A DNA stretch of 64,000 nt, from NCBI GenBank assembly GCA_002633025.1, contig NMRB01000964.1, positions 63,048 through 127,047 of the forward strand, given 5' to 3'. Below the pieces are notes generated by a model. That model saw nothing but the letters and a program-made list of their open reading frames with translations. It was not told where the DNA came from and did no database searches. This document shows, one piece after another, positions 46,177 to 57,379 of this stretch (position 1 is its first letter; each line of letters opens with the position of its first letter). The position numbers and the translations under genes are program-made. Origin of the DNA: Notospermus geniculatus (Eukaryota; Nemertea; Pilidiophora; Heteronemertea; Lineidae).

Positions 46177-47892
46177 ACACAACAGGCGACGCACGACTTT
46201 CCTGAGAGAAACAGATATTGAGGGTCTACAGGTACAAGTACATGTACTAGGCAGAGAACTGAAAGGCTTTCAGTGTTTTCTTCCTGTCATTGTTTAAGTG
46301 CAAACTCTAACAAGTGCTCTTTATCTTCCTATTCAGCTGCTTTGACGCGGACAGATATAACTGAACTGAGGCTGCCTACTTCTCCTTCTCCTTGACCATC
46401 ATACAACACATTATTTTGTGAACGTACATCCAAAAACTACTCAATATTTCCTCCATTGACACGAAATTGGCTATACCGCCAACACAAATGGCCAGCTTCC
46501 CAGCGCGCTCTCCGTTTCATTTTCTTGCTATTCTCTTGCATCTATACGATGCCAATATCATAACCACCGAGTGGTAACAGCAAAGCTTTGATATCAGCCA
46601 ATTATACGTTCATCACAAGTGTCGAGTGTAGTGGATTAGCCCTTAGAGACAGGGCATCGTTGCTTGTTAGTAATGTGATGACATGACCTCCCTTGGTTGT
46701 CGCTCGTACTCTCATTCCCAAGTGGTTGTGTTCGCTCAGTGAGGCAAAAGCGTTTGCAGCTGTCATGATACTACTCTATGGCCTCAAGAGTGGTGAATTG
46801 GACGTCAATTTTCGTTTTCATTGACTCGTTCTTTCCATTATAATCACCAGACGAGCGCCAGGTCGACGGTTCTCTACGAATAAAAACCTCTGTTCTGCAT
46901 TTTCGAAATGACCAAACCGGGAGCCATGCTCACAACAACTCCCTCTGTATCAACACCTTACACTTGTCTAAATATTGTCTTATGGGAATGGAGCGCAACT
47001 TCTCCAGCATTATATTGGAAACCTGAGAGGTTTCATACCCCGCCATTGACAGAAAAGAAGAAAGCAGAATATAGTAACCCCGGCGTGTTCAAATATTAAC
47101 TTTCTTTCAGTTGAACACAGGATCACTTGATTATGATTCACTTTGACGACATTGCTCTGTGACAATGGAATATGAGGCAGAATATAGATTATGTACGTCA
47201 TTAAGATATTGACGAAACGTAAATGCCGATTTGCTATTAGTACAAACGAGGGCAATACAGTAATCTTTGTAATGCAAGGATAGCTGCGGGATATGATGCT
47301 TCAACCTTGACCCGATTCGCTTGTTATTTCATAGCACTGCTAACCGACACTGCTTTTCGTGATTATTTTGCTACTTGTTTGTCATAAAAAGTCTGTAGCT
47401 CGTTCGATACAGCTCAATTGTATGTATTTTTAGATGATCAATCAGTGTTAAGCGAAAAAAAGGGAAATCCGATCTTTGCGGCCATGACATGTGTCTCATG
47501 ATATCGAACTTGACAATCGATCTTGATGATGACATTAACGATATTGTGGGCGTTCCCGTTTGCTTTTATCCTATACTCAAGGATCTGCAATATCAATATC
47601 TCGACAGAAATTATCAGGTTTTGGTGTCTTCAAATTGTTAGCCTGAGATTCCCATTCCTCAAGTTGTAACAAACATGTAGGCCTACATGTCCGGTAATAG
47701 GAAGGCTGAAGGGGCGAATGTCGTCCACTTATGAATCCTACCCCTGGTACCTATCCCACAACCTTTGATCTGGCCTCCTACCCCTGATCGCTAAAGCCTA
47801 CTTCTAATCCTAACCCTAACGCCTAACCCTGGCCCTTACATGCAGCTGTTGCCCTAGATACTGGATACCCTGTTCCATCGGATAAGACGACA
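46177..47892. other. No gene seen; telomere-like words
   Basis: About 1.7 kb without a recognisable gene. At 47800-47840 there are degenerate CCTAAC words (cctaaccctaac, cctaaccctgg) that resemble telomere repeats, but the run is too short to call an interstitial telomere. Confidence 0.45.
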
Positions 47893-48201
47893 CACAGAAA
47901 AAAAATCAACTCGAGTGGAGATTCAAAGTCTCACTTTAGGGACAAAATAGTTCGAAATACTTTTTGACTCAAAATGAAACAGAAAATATTTCGGCCCGAG
48001 ACAATGACACCTAGTTCCGAGAGAAAATATTTCTGGTTGAGATACTGTCAGTCTCGATCTGAGAGAAAATATTTTAGGCCGAGATGTCATTGTCTCGCGC
48101 CGAAATATTTTCTGTTTCATTTTGAGTCAAAAAGTGTTTCGAACCATTTTGTCCCTAAAGTGAGACTCTGAGTCTCCACTCGGGTTGATTTTTTTTCTGT
48201 G
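47893..48201. mobile_element. CACAGAAAAAAAATCAAC long hairpin MITE
   Basis: The 309 bp element has arms of about 140 bp that pair almost throughout. Interior words gagagaaaatatttc and ccgagac repeat several times. Non-coding. The 5'-truncated SINE follows within a few bases. Confidence 0.88.
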
Positions 48202-48205
48202 CATT

Positions 48206-48468
48206 TACACGTCCTTAATACGTTAGCAAGCGGCAGGATCCGAATTCAGTCTGGGCAATGCGGGATGAATCACCCCCTGTAGGCTCTTCAATCCGTCGCA
48301 TGTGAGAGTGAGCCAGCGGTGCGTTGTATCTTGTGCTTTTGCAAGGGGAAGTAAAAGACCCCATCCAAGTGAGGAACATGAGCAGCTTGAGATGGCCTCT
48401 TCCATACTTATCAAGGCCAATAATGTTTTGGCCCTAATGGAAAAAATCAAATACAAATACAAATACAT
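48206..48468 (+). mobile_element. tRNA-derived SINE, 5'-truncated
   Basis: It starts inside the tRNA-like head (ttagcaagcgg), has a mutated box B, the shared body (gcaaggggaagtaaaagacc), and an AAATAC tail at 48450-48468. Confidence 0.88.
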
Positions 48469-48950
48469 GAACCTATACATGTTTAGTAAACAATATACAC
48501 TGTGGTTAATCAACAACAAATACGGAGGTGAAGATAAAAAACCTAAAAGTAAAAGTGGAGATTTCATTCGTCTTGTAATGTCATGAGAAATACTGGAACT
48601 GGACGACGCCGGTTGGACACGAACGACATCCTTTGAGTCATTTATGTAATTTATGTCACAGCAGGAGCCTGGTCTGTTTGAGAATCTTGTTTCCTGATAA
48701 TCAAGCTTTCAAGACGAGAGCACGAAGACCAATACACTGTGTTTACCCACTCCAGCGAAGGAAGCCAACTCCGCCGTGGACGTGTTGAAGGGATATGGAC
48801 CAGATCATTCAATATCCTTTCTCTTCAACATCACTCTTGAATTGTAACGACGGCCTTGAACGTTGCATGTTGTGAATGGCAAAGACGGAGAAGCAACTTT
48901 GTAACGTGAGATTCAGTGTTCGAAAGTAAAAGCCTTTTAAGGAGTTCTAG
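48469..48950. other. No gene seen
   Basis: Unique-looking sequence, no exon or repeat recognised. Confidence 0.4.
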
Positions 48951-49062
48951 GGTAAAGTGGTGCAATTCTAGCCCCGGTACAATTCTAGCCTCTGGGTGAA
49001 AAAATTACCAACATTGCATCGAGATGTATACTCAGCGGCTAGAATTGTACCACTAATTTACC
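48951..49062. mobile_element. GGTAAAGTGGTGCAATTCTAG small MITE
   Basis: The ends GGTAAAGTGGTGCAATTC and GAATTGTACCACTAATTTACC pair; 112 bp, with a repeated 'caattctagcc'. Confidence 0.8.
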
Positions 49063-49137
49063 TTTCATCTTAGAAATCAGTTCGTAGACGTATAAAAAGT
49101 ACGTTGGCCTGTATTGTGAAGGTTACACGCTTGTGGT

Positions 49138-49270
49138 CAAGTTTCATGAATATGGGCCCTGGGCCCATATTCATAGAACCTTGCTTGCTTAGTTTTGGTT
49201 GCTGGTTGTGTACATTGGCCTGTACAAACTGGGAACTGTAGCAAGTAACTACGTCTAGCAAGGTTTTAGT
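49138..49270. mobile_element. GGGCCCATATTCAT MITE with head-to-head end
   Basis: An accttgct/agcaaggt MITE related to 19192-19307 occupies 49157-49270. Its left end abuts a second inverted end, forming a palindrome centred on gggccCTGggccc (about 49146-49174). Confidence 0.78.
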
Positions 49271-50360
49271 GGTTGTATACTGCTATACAATGGTTACTTC
49301 GAACACATTGCTTCACCAACGAAGGAGCACGTATTAACTCTAATACGGACCGTTTCATTTTTTAATTCCATTTCAATTCTCAGTTCTTTCTGCTATAACA
49401 TCAGTCTTCCGCTATCACCATGCAGCCATCCTTAATGATTATTCTAATCCTGCCGCAAAGATCGTGGAGATTTTTTTGAAGTCGTCCCGATCAGCTGGTT
49501 TTAATACAAGACTTCCAGCATTATTGCATTGCAAACAAATTATGTCCAAAATCGCTACTTGCAAAGCAAAACGATTGCCTTACGGAAAATCGTCTCAGGC
49601 TGGCCATCCTGGAAGGTGCTGTCCTGCGATACCGTACCCTCCATTCAACGTTAAGGACTAAAAAATCCTGCGCGTGCTCCTTCATCGAGAGGAAAGCTTA
49701 AGTCTTATCTCTGATTTCTTAATCCTGTCATGCGCAACAGAGAGAAACCGCCCGACTTCCATCCATCAAAAACCGTTTTATGAAAAAATCACTTGGATAT
49801 GACGATATTGTCACGTTCAAGGCTTCAGTTGTAATCACCATGCCTGCGTAATGCCGATGCTGCATGAAAGAGCAACATGTTTATAGCACCATAAAACGGC
49901 CCAGGGGCCAGATATGAAACAGCGCTTCTTTTGAGAATAATCCCGAGCGATCAAGGAAGCTATCTCGGTCTCCGGATCGATCGAAGTGCCTGCAAGCACT
50001 CTAATACACCACAGCCATTTAGCCCTTCAGACAGTATTTCCTGTGGGCTCTCAACGCTGTCGATTGCTTTTAAGGATTACTCCATGTCACTTAAGATGAC
50101 GGCAGGTCGCTTACCTACTTTTGACAGCTGTCACATAGAGACCCAATTTCGATGTCAACTTTCACATATCATTGTTGTGACGTGAATGGAGACGTTCGAG
50201 ATATCAGTGAACGTGGCTGTTACAATTTTAATGGCGAAATTGTCATTTTAGTAGCGGGACGGCTAAAGTATGTATGTACGCTTTATTTGAAATCATGGAT
50301 ATCATAATCTAAATCTGCGTTCTCGATACCCTATTAGAATATTAAAGAACTACATAGGCA
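49271..50360. other. No gene seen
   Basis: Unique-looking sequence; the open frames are short and without motifs. Confidence 0.4.
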
Positions 50361-50364
50361 TTAA

Positions 50365-50664
50365 AGGTGCTCTAGTTCGAATTCTAAACATTACGGTGTG
50401 CCACCTATTGTCAACTTCTGGTACTAACAACAGATAACATCGAATTAAATCTCACCTTTCACAACGTTTTGTTTGTTTTTGAGCGTAAAATCATCAATAT
50501 ATTTCAGTTACAAGAATATTTATCAAGATAGATATAAAAATAGATAACATTAATGTTTTAGTATACATGTACATGGCGCTGCCACCTGTCCGAGGAAAAA
50601 TAACTATTATAATCAACCACGTAAATAACAAATCGTAATGTTTACAATTCGAACTAGAGCACCT
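50365..50664. mobile_element. TTAA element AGGTGCTCTAGTTCG
   Basis: TTAA lies at 50361-50364 and 50665-50668. TIRs AGGTGCTCTAGTTCGAATT of about 30 bp, 300 bp total, non-coding. Its right TTAA is the left TTAA of the next element. Confidence 0.9.
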
Positions 50665-50668
50665 TTAA

Positions 50669-50804
50669 AGTGTTATCGTTCAAAGAATCATTCCTCCACA
50701 CCTCACTCTTAACATTTTATTAAATATTAAATATTAAATATTAAAAAAACTACATACATGTATATGCAGAGGTGTAGAGGGATGATTCTTGGAACGATAA
50801 CACT
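50669..50804. mobile_element. TTAA element AGTGTTATCGTTC, short
   Basis: TTAA lies at 50665-50668 and 50805-50808. The arms AGTGTTATCGTTC...gaatcattcctc pair over about 45 bp. The centre is an ATATTAA-repeat (50720-50745). Confidence 0.9.
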
Positions 50805-50812
50805 TTAATTAA

Positions 50813-51252
50813 AGTGTTATCGTTCCAGGAATCATTCCTCTACACCTCACTCTTGACATTTTTGAAGAAACCATTCTTAAGGTAATGCCAGTTGAAATAT
50901 CAATGGAGGCATTGATGACAACACCTGTCCTCGTCTGCTCAGCACTGGATCGTTCCCAGACAGCAAAATGGTAAAAACATGCGACATCACCTGCTGCGTT
51001 AAATGCAATAATCGCCAAAACGCATCCACCCGAGGTCGAACATTGTTTCACCATTACATAAATAAGCCTTTCGCTAGATAAAAAAAGCCAACCAGTGTTT
51101 TCGTGCCCACGGGCGTCTCGGTTAATTGTAGATTGGATTTCCCGATCACTCCGACATAACGATGACGCATGATTCGGCCTAGCGGTGGAAACCTGCTCTA
51201 AGGCTCGCATTACCCATATTAGGTAATGAAGCAGAAAATGCACAAGGTGCAA
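50813..51252. mobile_element. Third AGTGTTATCG end, one-armed
   Basis: It starts directly after a doubled TTAATTAA (50805-50812) and repeats the AGTGTTATCGTTCC...cctctacacctcactctt arm. The opposite end was not found. A 147-codon minus-strand frame (50809-51252) runs through it; it begins outside and has no recognisable domain, so I assign no function. Confidence 0.6.
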
Positions 51253-51549
51253 TATGTATTAACTCTGGTAATTGCACTTCGATGAGGCATGGTTGTTTGC
51301 CGTCGTGATACTTTTTGCCTTGTTAGGCTGTTTGGAGACGAGGGTAAAAAAGGCAGTTTATCGTAAGAAACAAAAAATGAGAGATTCTAGCTGTGACATA
51401 TTTGTGACCTTCCACAGCAAAACCAGGCACGTGTCACTCTTAGCTTGGCAGGTTGAAACCAAATGCTTGTCAGTTTCAATATTGCCTGTCTATTATGAAA
51501 TCTGAAAACAATCTGTTTCTTCCATTCTCTCCTGGTGTCATCTTATTAA

Positions 51550-51796
51550 AGGAGCTGGACGTCCAAGTTGTAAACACTCACTCACTGGTTCTCTATCCAC
51601 GCGACGCCTGCGGTGCTGCCACCTATTGTCGGTGATATGTACTGACGTGAATATCGTGAGTTGCATTGGACCGGGCACCAGTCTAATGATCACGGAGCGC
51701 TACTGGTGCTGCCACCTTCACGAAGGAATAAAACTAGTTTGCCGACCACTGTTTGTAAACAAATTGGTTTGTTTACAACTTGGACGTCGAACTCCT
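51550..51796. mobile_element. TTAA element AGGAGCTGGACGTCC
   Basis: TTAA lies at 51546-51549 and 51797-51800. TIRs AGGAGYTSGACGTCCAAG and on through ttgtaaaca. 247 bp, non-coding. Its right TTAA is shared with the next element. Confidence 0.9.
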
Positions 51797-51800
51797 TTAA

Positions 51801-51930
51801 GGCGCCGCTCTCAAACAGCAATAATTGCTGTCATACAGTACTGTATGACAGCAATGTTTGCTGTCTGACAGCAATAACTGACTATCTGACAGCAAACTTT
51901 CGACAGAAAACTGTCACGTGAAGCGGCGCC
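51801..51930. mobile_element. GGCGCCGCT element, copy 1
   Basis: The ends are GGCGCCGCT and AGCGGCGCC; the left flank is TTAA (51797-51800) and the right is TTTG. It holds a perfect 28-base palindrome (51828-51855) and repeated GACAGCAA words. Copy 2 at 59478-59611. Confidence 0.85.
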
Positions 51931-51934
51931 TTTG

Positions 51935-52571
51935 TAGTTCATTCACGCTCACTTTCTGAGCGACATTCGCCTTCGGAAGAAATATGTTGTAAATGATTTT
52001 CGTGGTATCTTACATGTTGACCAATGATCACTGCACAGTGTTCACAGCAGTGTTGAAACGTCACCTAGTCAACTGCCTCTGGAAAAATGTACGTAATGCA
52101 GTTGGCTTGGATTAGAATATCCGCTAACTGCAGACGCCTACTAATCGGTAGTATTTTGCCCATTTGCCCAGTTTCCATGATGGAAGAGGCCCCGAAATGG
52201 TGTTCAAATTTGAACCTTCTCCTCAATTATCACTTAGAAAAAGTACACCATGCAGTTGGCTCTTGTTAGAATATCTCTCAACTGCAGACGCCGATACTTG
52301 CTAATTACTGAAGAAGTAGCACTCCACAAGTCTCGAGGACATTGTAGATAACGCTCGTCTCTCTTCTTAGACATTCCTTTACTCTACAAAGCCAATAACG
52401 ATCATGTGTTTCAGCCAGAGGCACGTATCCTTGTTATCTTTGACTGCTTGCTAATAACGGCGTTGAGTATGCCAGAACAGCACACTGTGGTTCCCATTTA
52501 TCAATGTTCTCAGGAACAAACTAGCTGAGGCTACATGTTGATGTACTGTGCATTGATACAAGGTGTCAAAA
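51935..52571. other. No gene; short local duplication
   Basis: Two related stretches (about 52087-52147 and 52241-52300; words atgcagttggct, aactgcagacgcc) repeat at 154 bp spacing. No gene seen. Confidence 0.6.
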
Positions 52572-52898
52572 TCAAGAAGGACGTTGTGATATAGGTGCAC
52601 GGAGCAGGAAATTTGCAATACGTTGTATCTTGTATCTTGTAAATATCATGCATCCGGCTGCATAGTTTGGGGCAGTTGTTCCTGATTGCCATCGATCAGT
52701 CCAGATGTCATTGGACGTCTTCCGAACCTGGCATAGGAGGGATGGAAGGGACTCTGATGGTTTGTTTACAGGTCCACTGTTGGAAGATAGTTTGGCCAAG
52801 ATGTCAGCTCGCTCCTTACCCTTTATACCCACATGGCTTGGAATCAATTGCAGAGTTATACATGTATTCCATTTGCAATACGTTTTGACGGTATACAC
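52572..52898 (-). pseudogene. LINE RNase H-like fragment
   Basis: The 108-codon frame contains LQLIPSHVGIKGKERADILAK, the C-terminal RNase H signature (IPSHVGIxGNExAD-type). This is the His- and Asp-bearing end of the RNase H domain of Jockey/I-like LINEs, which removes RNA from the RNA-DNA hybrid. A basic, Trp-rich tail (DIWTDRWQSG) follows, as in those elements. The usual Asn-Glu is Lys-Glu here. The RT and the first half of RNase H should lie at higher coordinates on this strand, but 52900-53440 shows frames broken by stops, so this is a decayed remnant. Confidence 0.75.
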
Positions 52899-53445
52899 CC
52901 AGGCATAGGTGAGTTATTCAAAGAGAGACAGACATATTTTGTGTCTGGTAAATCCTGAGACGGGCAGACGCGATGATCGCGTGGTAAGATAGATCCTTCG
53001 CCAAGAAGAATGGGCGCAGTAATGAGTTTGGTACCGAAAAGGGCACCAATAATGGCCAGTCTCAACGATACATGGCATTCAAAGAAGAAGAAGCGTTATC
53101 ACCACAATAAATCTGGGGCCACAGTAGTGCATGTCAGCTTGAGAGAGGATAAACATTCCCTCCACAATTGTTGGAATGCCATTCGGTTCGTAACATATCC
53201 GTTGTGGTGTTTCTTACGATTGGTTTGCCAGATTAAGGCAATACGGTTTATGTTCGATATCCTTCATGAATAAGGCTTCTTTTGTCAGCAGACGCAGTAC
53301 CAGCAGATATAGCCGTTCTTGGCAGAGGGAATGAATACGGGTAAATACGCACTTCGTGATCCTCATGTCATACATGGTGAAGGGACTAAACGCACACCAA
53401 GAAGACCAATTTCGATGTACTGTTTACCGTACTTATAGTCGTCTG
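52899..53445 (-). other. Possible decayed LINE upstream part
   Basis: The orientation of the RNase H fragment predicts RT sequence here. I see only short frames without RT motifs, so this is unassigned. Confidence 0.25.
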
Positions 53446-53849
53446 GGCCCATATTCATAAACATACTTAAGTCAAAGTGTGACACTTATCTTTTGTGTTG
53501 AACTAAGGATAAGTGTCACACTTAGACTTAAGGGGCCGTACGCACCAGCGAAGATTATCTTGAACTCAGGTTGAGCCACAACTTTTCCATTGTCACATCA
53601 TGCCCTGAACGTGTAAAATTCGAAATTCAATGGACTACTTCAGGAAAAATTAGGGCTAGAAGTAGGGTGTAGTTTCAGAATTAAATGGCAAATAACGTTG
53701 GCTTGACGTTCGACGTCATAGTTTTAACTGAGTTGTTCTTCAGTCACGCACTAGTTCCTCCGGTTCCTCATTAAAAAGCTGTGGCTCAACCTGAGTTCAA
53801 GATAATCTTCGTTGGTGCATACGTCCCAAGTAGTTTATGAATATGGGTC
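53446..53849. mobile_element. GGGCCCATATTCATAAAC MITE, interrupted
   Basis: The left end GGGCCCATATTCATAAAC pairs with GTTTATGAATATGGGTC at 53833-53849. The inner arms acttaagtc(a/t)aagtgtgacac also pair. A 295 bp element is inserted in the right arm. Confidence 0.85.
53533..53827. mobile_element. GGGMCGTAYGCACC MITE, nested
   Basis: TIRs of about 55 bp: GGGCCGTACGCACCAGCG left and GGGACGTATGCACCAACG right (reversed), continuing aagattatcttgaactcagg. A 3-base AAG repeat flanks it. It lies within the preceding MITE. Confidence 0.88.
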
Positions 53850-54496
53850 ATCGGCCATATTACGTTTCATACGTAACAGGCAAAGTAATTCGTCGAGGTA
53901 GTATTACGTAAATTAATGTTCCACATACAAGTTATGTACATAAGATGTGGTTCTTTTGTTCAAAACAATACAAATCACCATGAACTACACAAAATACTGA
54001 CTTCTCGATGGTACAACAGAGGGGGAATCGGACATGGCATCTGAATAGCAGATCGAGTCACAATACATTCCACTAAAACAACATTACCAGGGCCTCAGTA
54101 ATCTCCGAGCTGTACAAAAAAAGAATTGCCCCAATCAGAAAATGAATACAGCGAATCTGGATGCGATCAAGCCTCACTTATTTTCTTTACTTCTGAATCC
54201 TATCATGATGAATATCGCAACGACGAGACCCAACTATCAAATACCCATTTCGTCTCATCATTCATTAGTGTCAGCTAGGCCAGAGATCCGGGCCGCGTTC
54301 TATACCAAGTTATTTTCTCATCGATAACCATACCGTGTTACCGTACCCCGAATCCAAATTCATTCTATACGAAATGAAATTGCGTCATTCTATATTGGTC
54401 GTTTAACCTTTTGGGAGCAAGACGCTGCAAATCATGAAGGGGAACTGTAATCGACCCACGAATGGCTCTCGATTTTCTCCAAGGTTTTTTGTCATG
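53850..54496. other. No gene seen
   Basis: Unique-looking sequence, no exon or repeat recognised. Confidence 0.4.
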
Positions 54497-54840
54497 ATAG
54501 TAAACATAAAGTCGTCTCCGAATTTCGCAAATTTTCGACTCCAACCGGGGTCTTCTTCAGGCACTTTCTAGTAAAAAAAGTTAAAGTTTGGGTTTATAGT
54601 CTGATATCAACAACGGTAGAGGTGTCATCCGACTTCACACTTTAACCCCAGTCTATCCTGAAACCTTTCAGTAGAACTCAGATGGCAGAGATCCCAGAAG
54701 TGAATGAGAAGTGGTCATCAATGAGAAGTGAATGGTTATCATTCACTTCTGGGATCTCTTCTACATGTTCTAGAAAGTACCTGAGGAAGACCCCGCTTGG
54801 GGTCGAAAATTTGCGAATTCGGAGACCACTTGATGTTATC
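54497..54840. mobile_element. Foldback element with two nested palindromes
   Basis: The outer arms (gtcgtctccgaatttcgcaa and onward through cttcaggcactttcta) pair over about 70 bp. Inside, agagatcccagaagtgaat (about 54689-54707) pairs with its reverse complement near 54740-54758. A solo arm occurs at 3994-4075. Confidence 0.85.
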
Positions 54841-55430
54841 ATTTGTGAGTCATTTTTGTGCTCTGTGTCGGATATCAGTTTTTTGTCATAATAGCTACGA
54901 TGCCATCTGTCCGATTCCGGAATTGGTGATTAAATTTCTGCCCTTAAAATGACCCTTTCCCTCCTGAAACAAAGTTACATTTGACGAAATACCTTGTTAA
55001 GTCTGTACCAGATCCTTCCTTGATTCACAGTCTGCTTGCAGGACAACATGCGGTGTTGTCGATCCCGACTTCGGAAGCAAATAACTGTACAATCCCAGGG
55101 AAATTGTTGAAGCACTGGACAACCCTTGGGAAATATCGAAGTAAATTGACTGACTTCTTGAGGAATCAGCAATCAGCACGTTAGACAGAAGGTCACAAGG
55201 TGCCTCTCGGAAATCATCAGCAGGTGTCTCGGAGCTGATTGTCTTCACTTTTTCCCATCAAAAATGATATGTGGTTCCTGGAATAACCGTAGTGGTTGGT
55301 CCCTAGGGTCCCGATCTTCGTATGGACTTGCAAAATGTCACAAGTTCACAAATCTCGTAGCAGTCACATGACGCGTTTAATTTCCGAGCTGTTTTCGCCT
55401 CGCATCTTAAATGCAACTTTTCATCTGCAA
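54841..55430. other. No gene seen
   Basis: Unique-looking sequence, no exon recognised. Confidence 0.4.
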
Positions 55431-55803
55431 CTCCATGCAACTTGTTGCATAAAACTGATGGACCAAAATGTTTCATCAAAGTTGGATGTGTAAACGGGCA
55501 TGCAACTTGTTGCAACAACCTACTGCAACTAGTTGCAAATTTAGGATCCAGATCCTATTTTCTGGTGAAGTTGCAACAAGTTGCACGTCTCTGGCCAATG
55601 AGAATACAACAAAAAATCACGTGACTTCTACTAAAGCCAAAATGGCTGCCGAACAAGGGATTCCCGCCAAAAATTCTGCAACTTGTTGCGAACTTTTGCA
55701 ACTAGATCACGCTGGATGTTGTTGTGTGTAAACATCACAGGTAGACTGTAACAAGTTGCAGGTTGCAGCATCTTGCAACTTGGTGCAACCTAGTGTAGAC
55801 CCC
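55431..55803. mobile_element. Element with clustered GCAACTTGTTGC palindromes
   Basis: About eight GCAACTTGTTGC-like 12-mers (55437, 55502, 55525, 55573, 55678, 55697, 55749, 55775) lie in 350 bases. The right end (ctagtgtagaccccc) resembles the GTCTACACC ends of the element at 56320. The left end is not clear. The repeats may be transposase sites; the element is non-coding. Confidence 0.6.
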
Positions 55804-56319
55804 CCTAGACTCATCTTGGCACAGACTTGTTGCAAAGCACAACTCCATGAGACGTGGTGAATAGTGCAGTAGAGAATACGTATGTTTCTTAGGTTTAGGG
55901 GCCCATGGACAAACCACATGTAGCTCAGCAGTGCTATGTAACTAAAGAAAGAAAGAAAATGACATACGAAACGTTTTGAGACTAATAATCACCATATCAC
56001 GTACAGGGAAACGAACAGACTTCGCGCATACACGGACGCAAAGCAGTCGTTCTGAATATTTTAATCTGAATAATGGCGTGAAATGCACCCAGTGTGCAAA
56101 ACACTGTTCATTAAATTAATGCGAATTGTCAGCAAAATCCCGGCTGTAGCTTGAATATCAAAACGCGAATGTTTCAAAAGATTAAAATCCACTCTGCTTT
56201 AGTGTTTTCTGAGACGTGTGTTGACATGCACCATCACAGTGGTGTGCGCTTACAGCAATTCGTCAGGGGAACACAAACTGTTCTAAGAACTGGTGGTAGT
56301 TAGATGTCAGATGACCGAA

Positions 56320-56633
56320 GCGTCCACACCATCAACATTTCCAAAACATTTCTAAAATATTGAGTTGCAACAAATCTGCAACACCCTTGTTTTGAGATTG
56401 TTGCACAGTGTGGACAGACTTGCAACGATTTAAAACGTGTTCTGAAAATGTTTGCAGAAGAATTCACATGACATTTTCTTTTAAAAGATTTCTAAAACAT
56501 TTTCAAAACATGTTTTGAACTGTTGCAAGTCCTGTCGACACTGTGCAACAATCCCAAAACAAGGGTGTTGCAGATTTGTGGCAACTGAATGTTTTAGAAA
56601 TGTTTTGAAAATGTTGATGGTGTAGACAGGCCC
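56320..56633. mobile_element. GTCYACACCATCAACATTT MITE
   Basis: Arms of about 120 bp pair: GTCCACACCATCAACATTT left, GTCTACACCATCAACATTTT right, continuing through ttgcaacaaatctgcaacac. 314 bp, non-coding. Confidence 0.88.
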
Positions 56634-56717
56634 TAACAGTTGGGCAACAGTATTTTTATACCAGAGAGTCGTAGTGTCCAAAAGTATAAAATAAGTGCCA
56701 CTGCGGTAAAAAAAGGG

Positions 56718-56929
56718 AGAAGACTTCGAAACAGTCTTCTGAAGAAGCAAAATGGTCAACACTTAATTTAATGTGGTGAACATTTGCCCCCTCTAGTTGT
56801 AGACTAAACAGCCATCCCCTCATAGAAGACTTCGAAACAGTCTTCTGAGGAAGCAAAATGGTTAACACTTAATTTAATGTGGTGAACATTTGCCCCCTCT
56901 AGTTGTAGACTAAACAGCCATCCCCTCAT
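56718..56929. repeat. 106 bp tandem duplication
   Basis: Two adjacent units (56718-56823 and 56824-56929) differ at very few bases. Each begins with a small hairpin AGAAGACT...AGTCTTCT. Confidence 0.93.
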
Positions 56930-57379
56930 ATCAAATCACATAAGTCTTAATATTTCATCACTACACGGCGTAATCACGCTATTTTGCGTCTGGCATTTGG
57001 CACATCTTCATTATTCATGCATCCATCATCGCACAGACTATCCAAGGAGGGGTAAAATTAAGCCAGAGTAAGGTTAATGTCATTGATTACAGCGGATGTC
57101 CATGTTTTATCAATTCATTTTGAATCATGCATGCGAGTGCTCAGCTCTACTCTCAGCAAAATCTATCCAATAGAATTATGAGTATGCCATCGTGGGTAGA
57201 ATATATTTTGCATGAAAAAGTTGTAATCTTTTGAAGTTACTTTGCAGTTCGATGATTTCTCTGATGTATCAGCTATTTTTCAAAAACCTGACATACACGT
57301 AAGTGCAGAATTTTACAAACGTCAGACACATCTGTCTCTCATATCTAAATGCAAGGGAATGTGATGGAGTACAGTCATG
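56930..57379. other. No gene seen
   Basis: Unique-looking sequence, no exon recognised. Confidence 0.4.

Noticed and set aside
47795-47845. Telomere-like CCTAAC words
   Set aside because: Only a few degenerate units; too short and imperfect for an interstitial telomere.
50809-51252. 147-codon minus-strand open frame
   Set aside because: No recognisable domain and it ends in a TTAA element terminus; kept only as a note.
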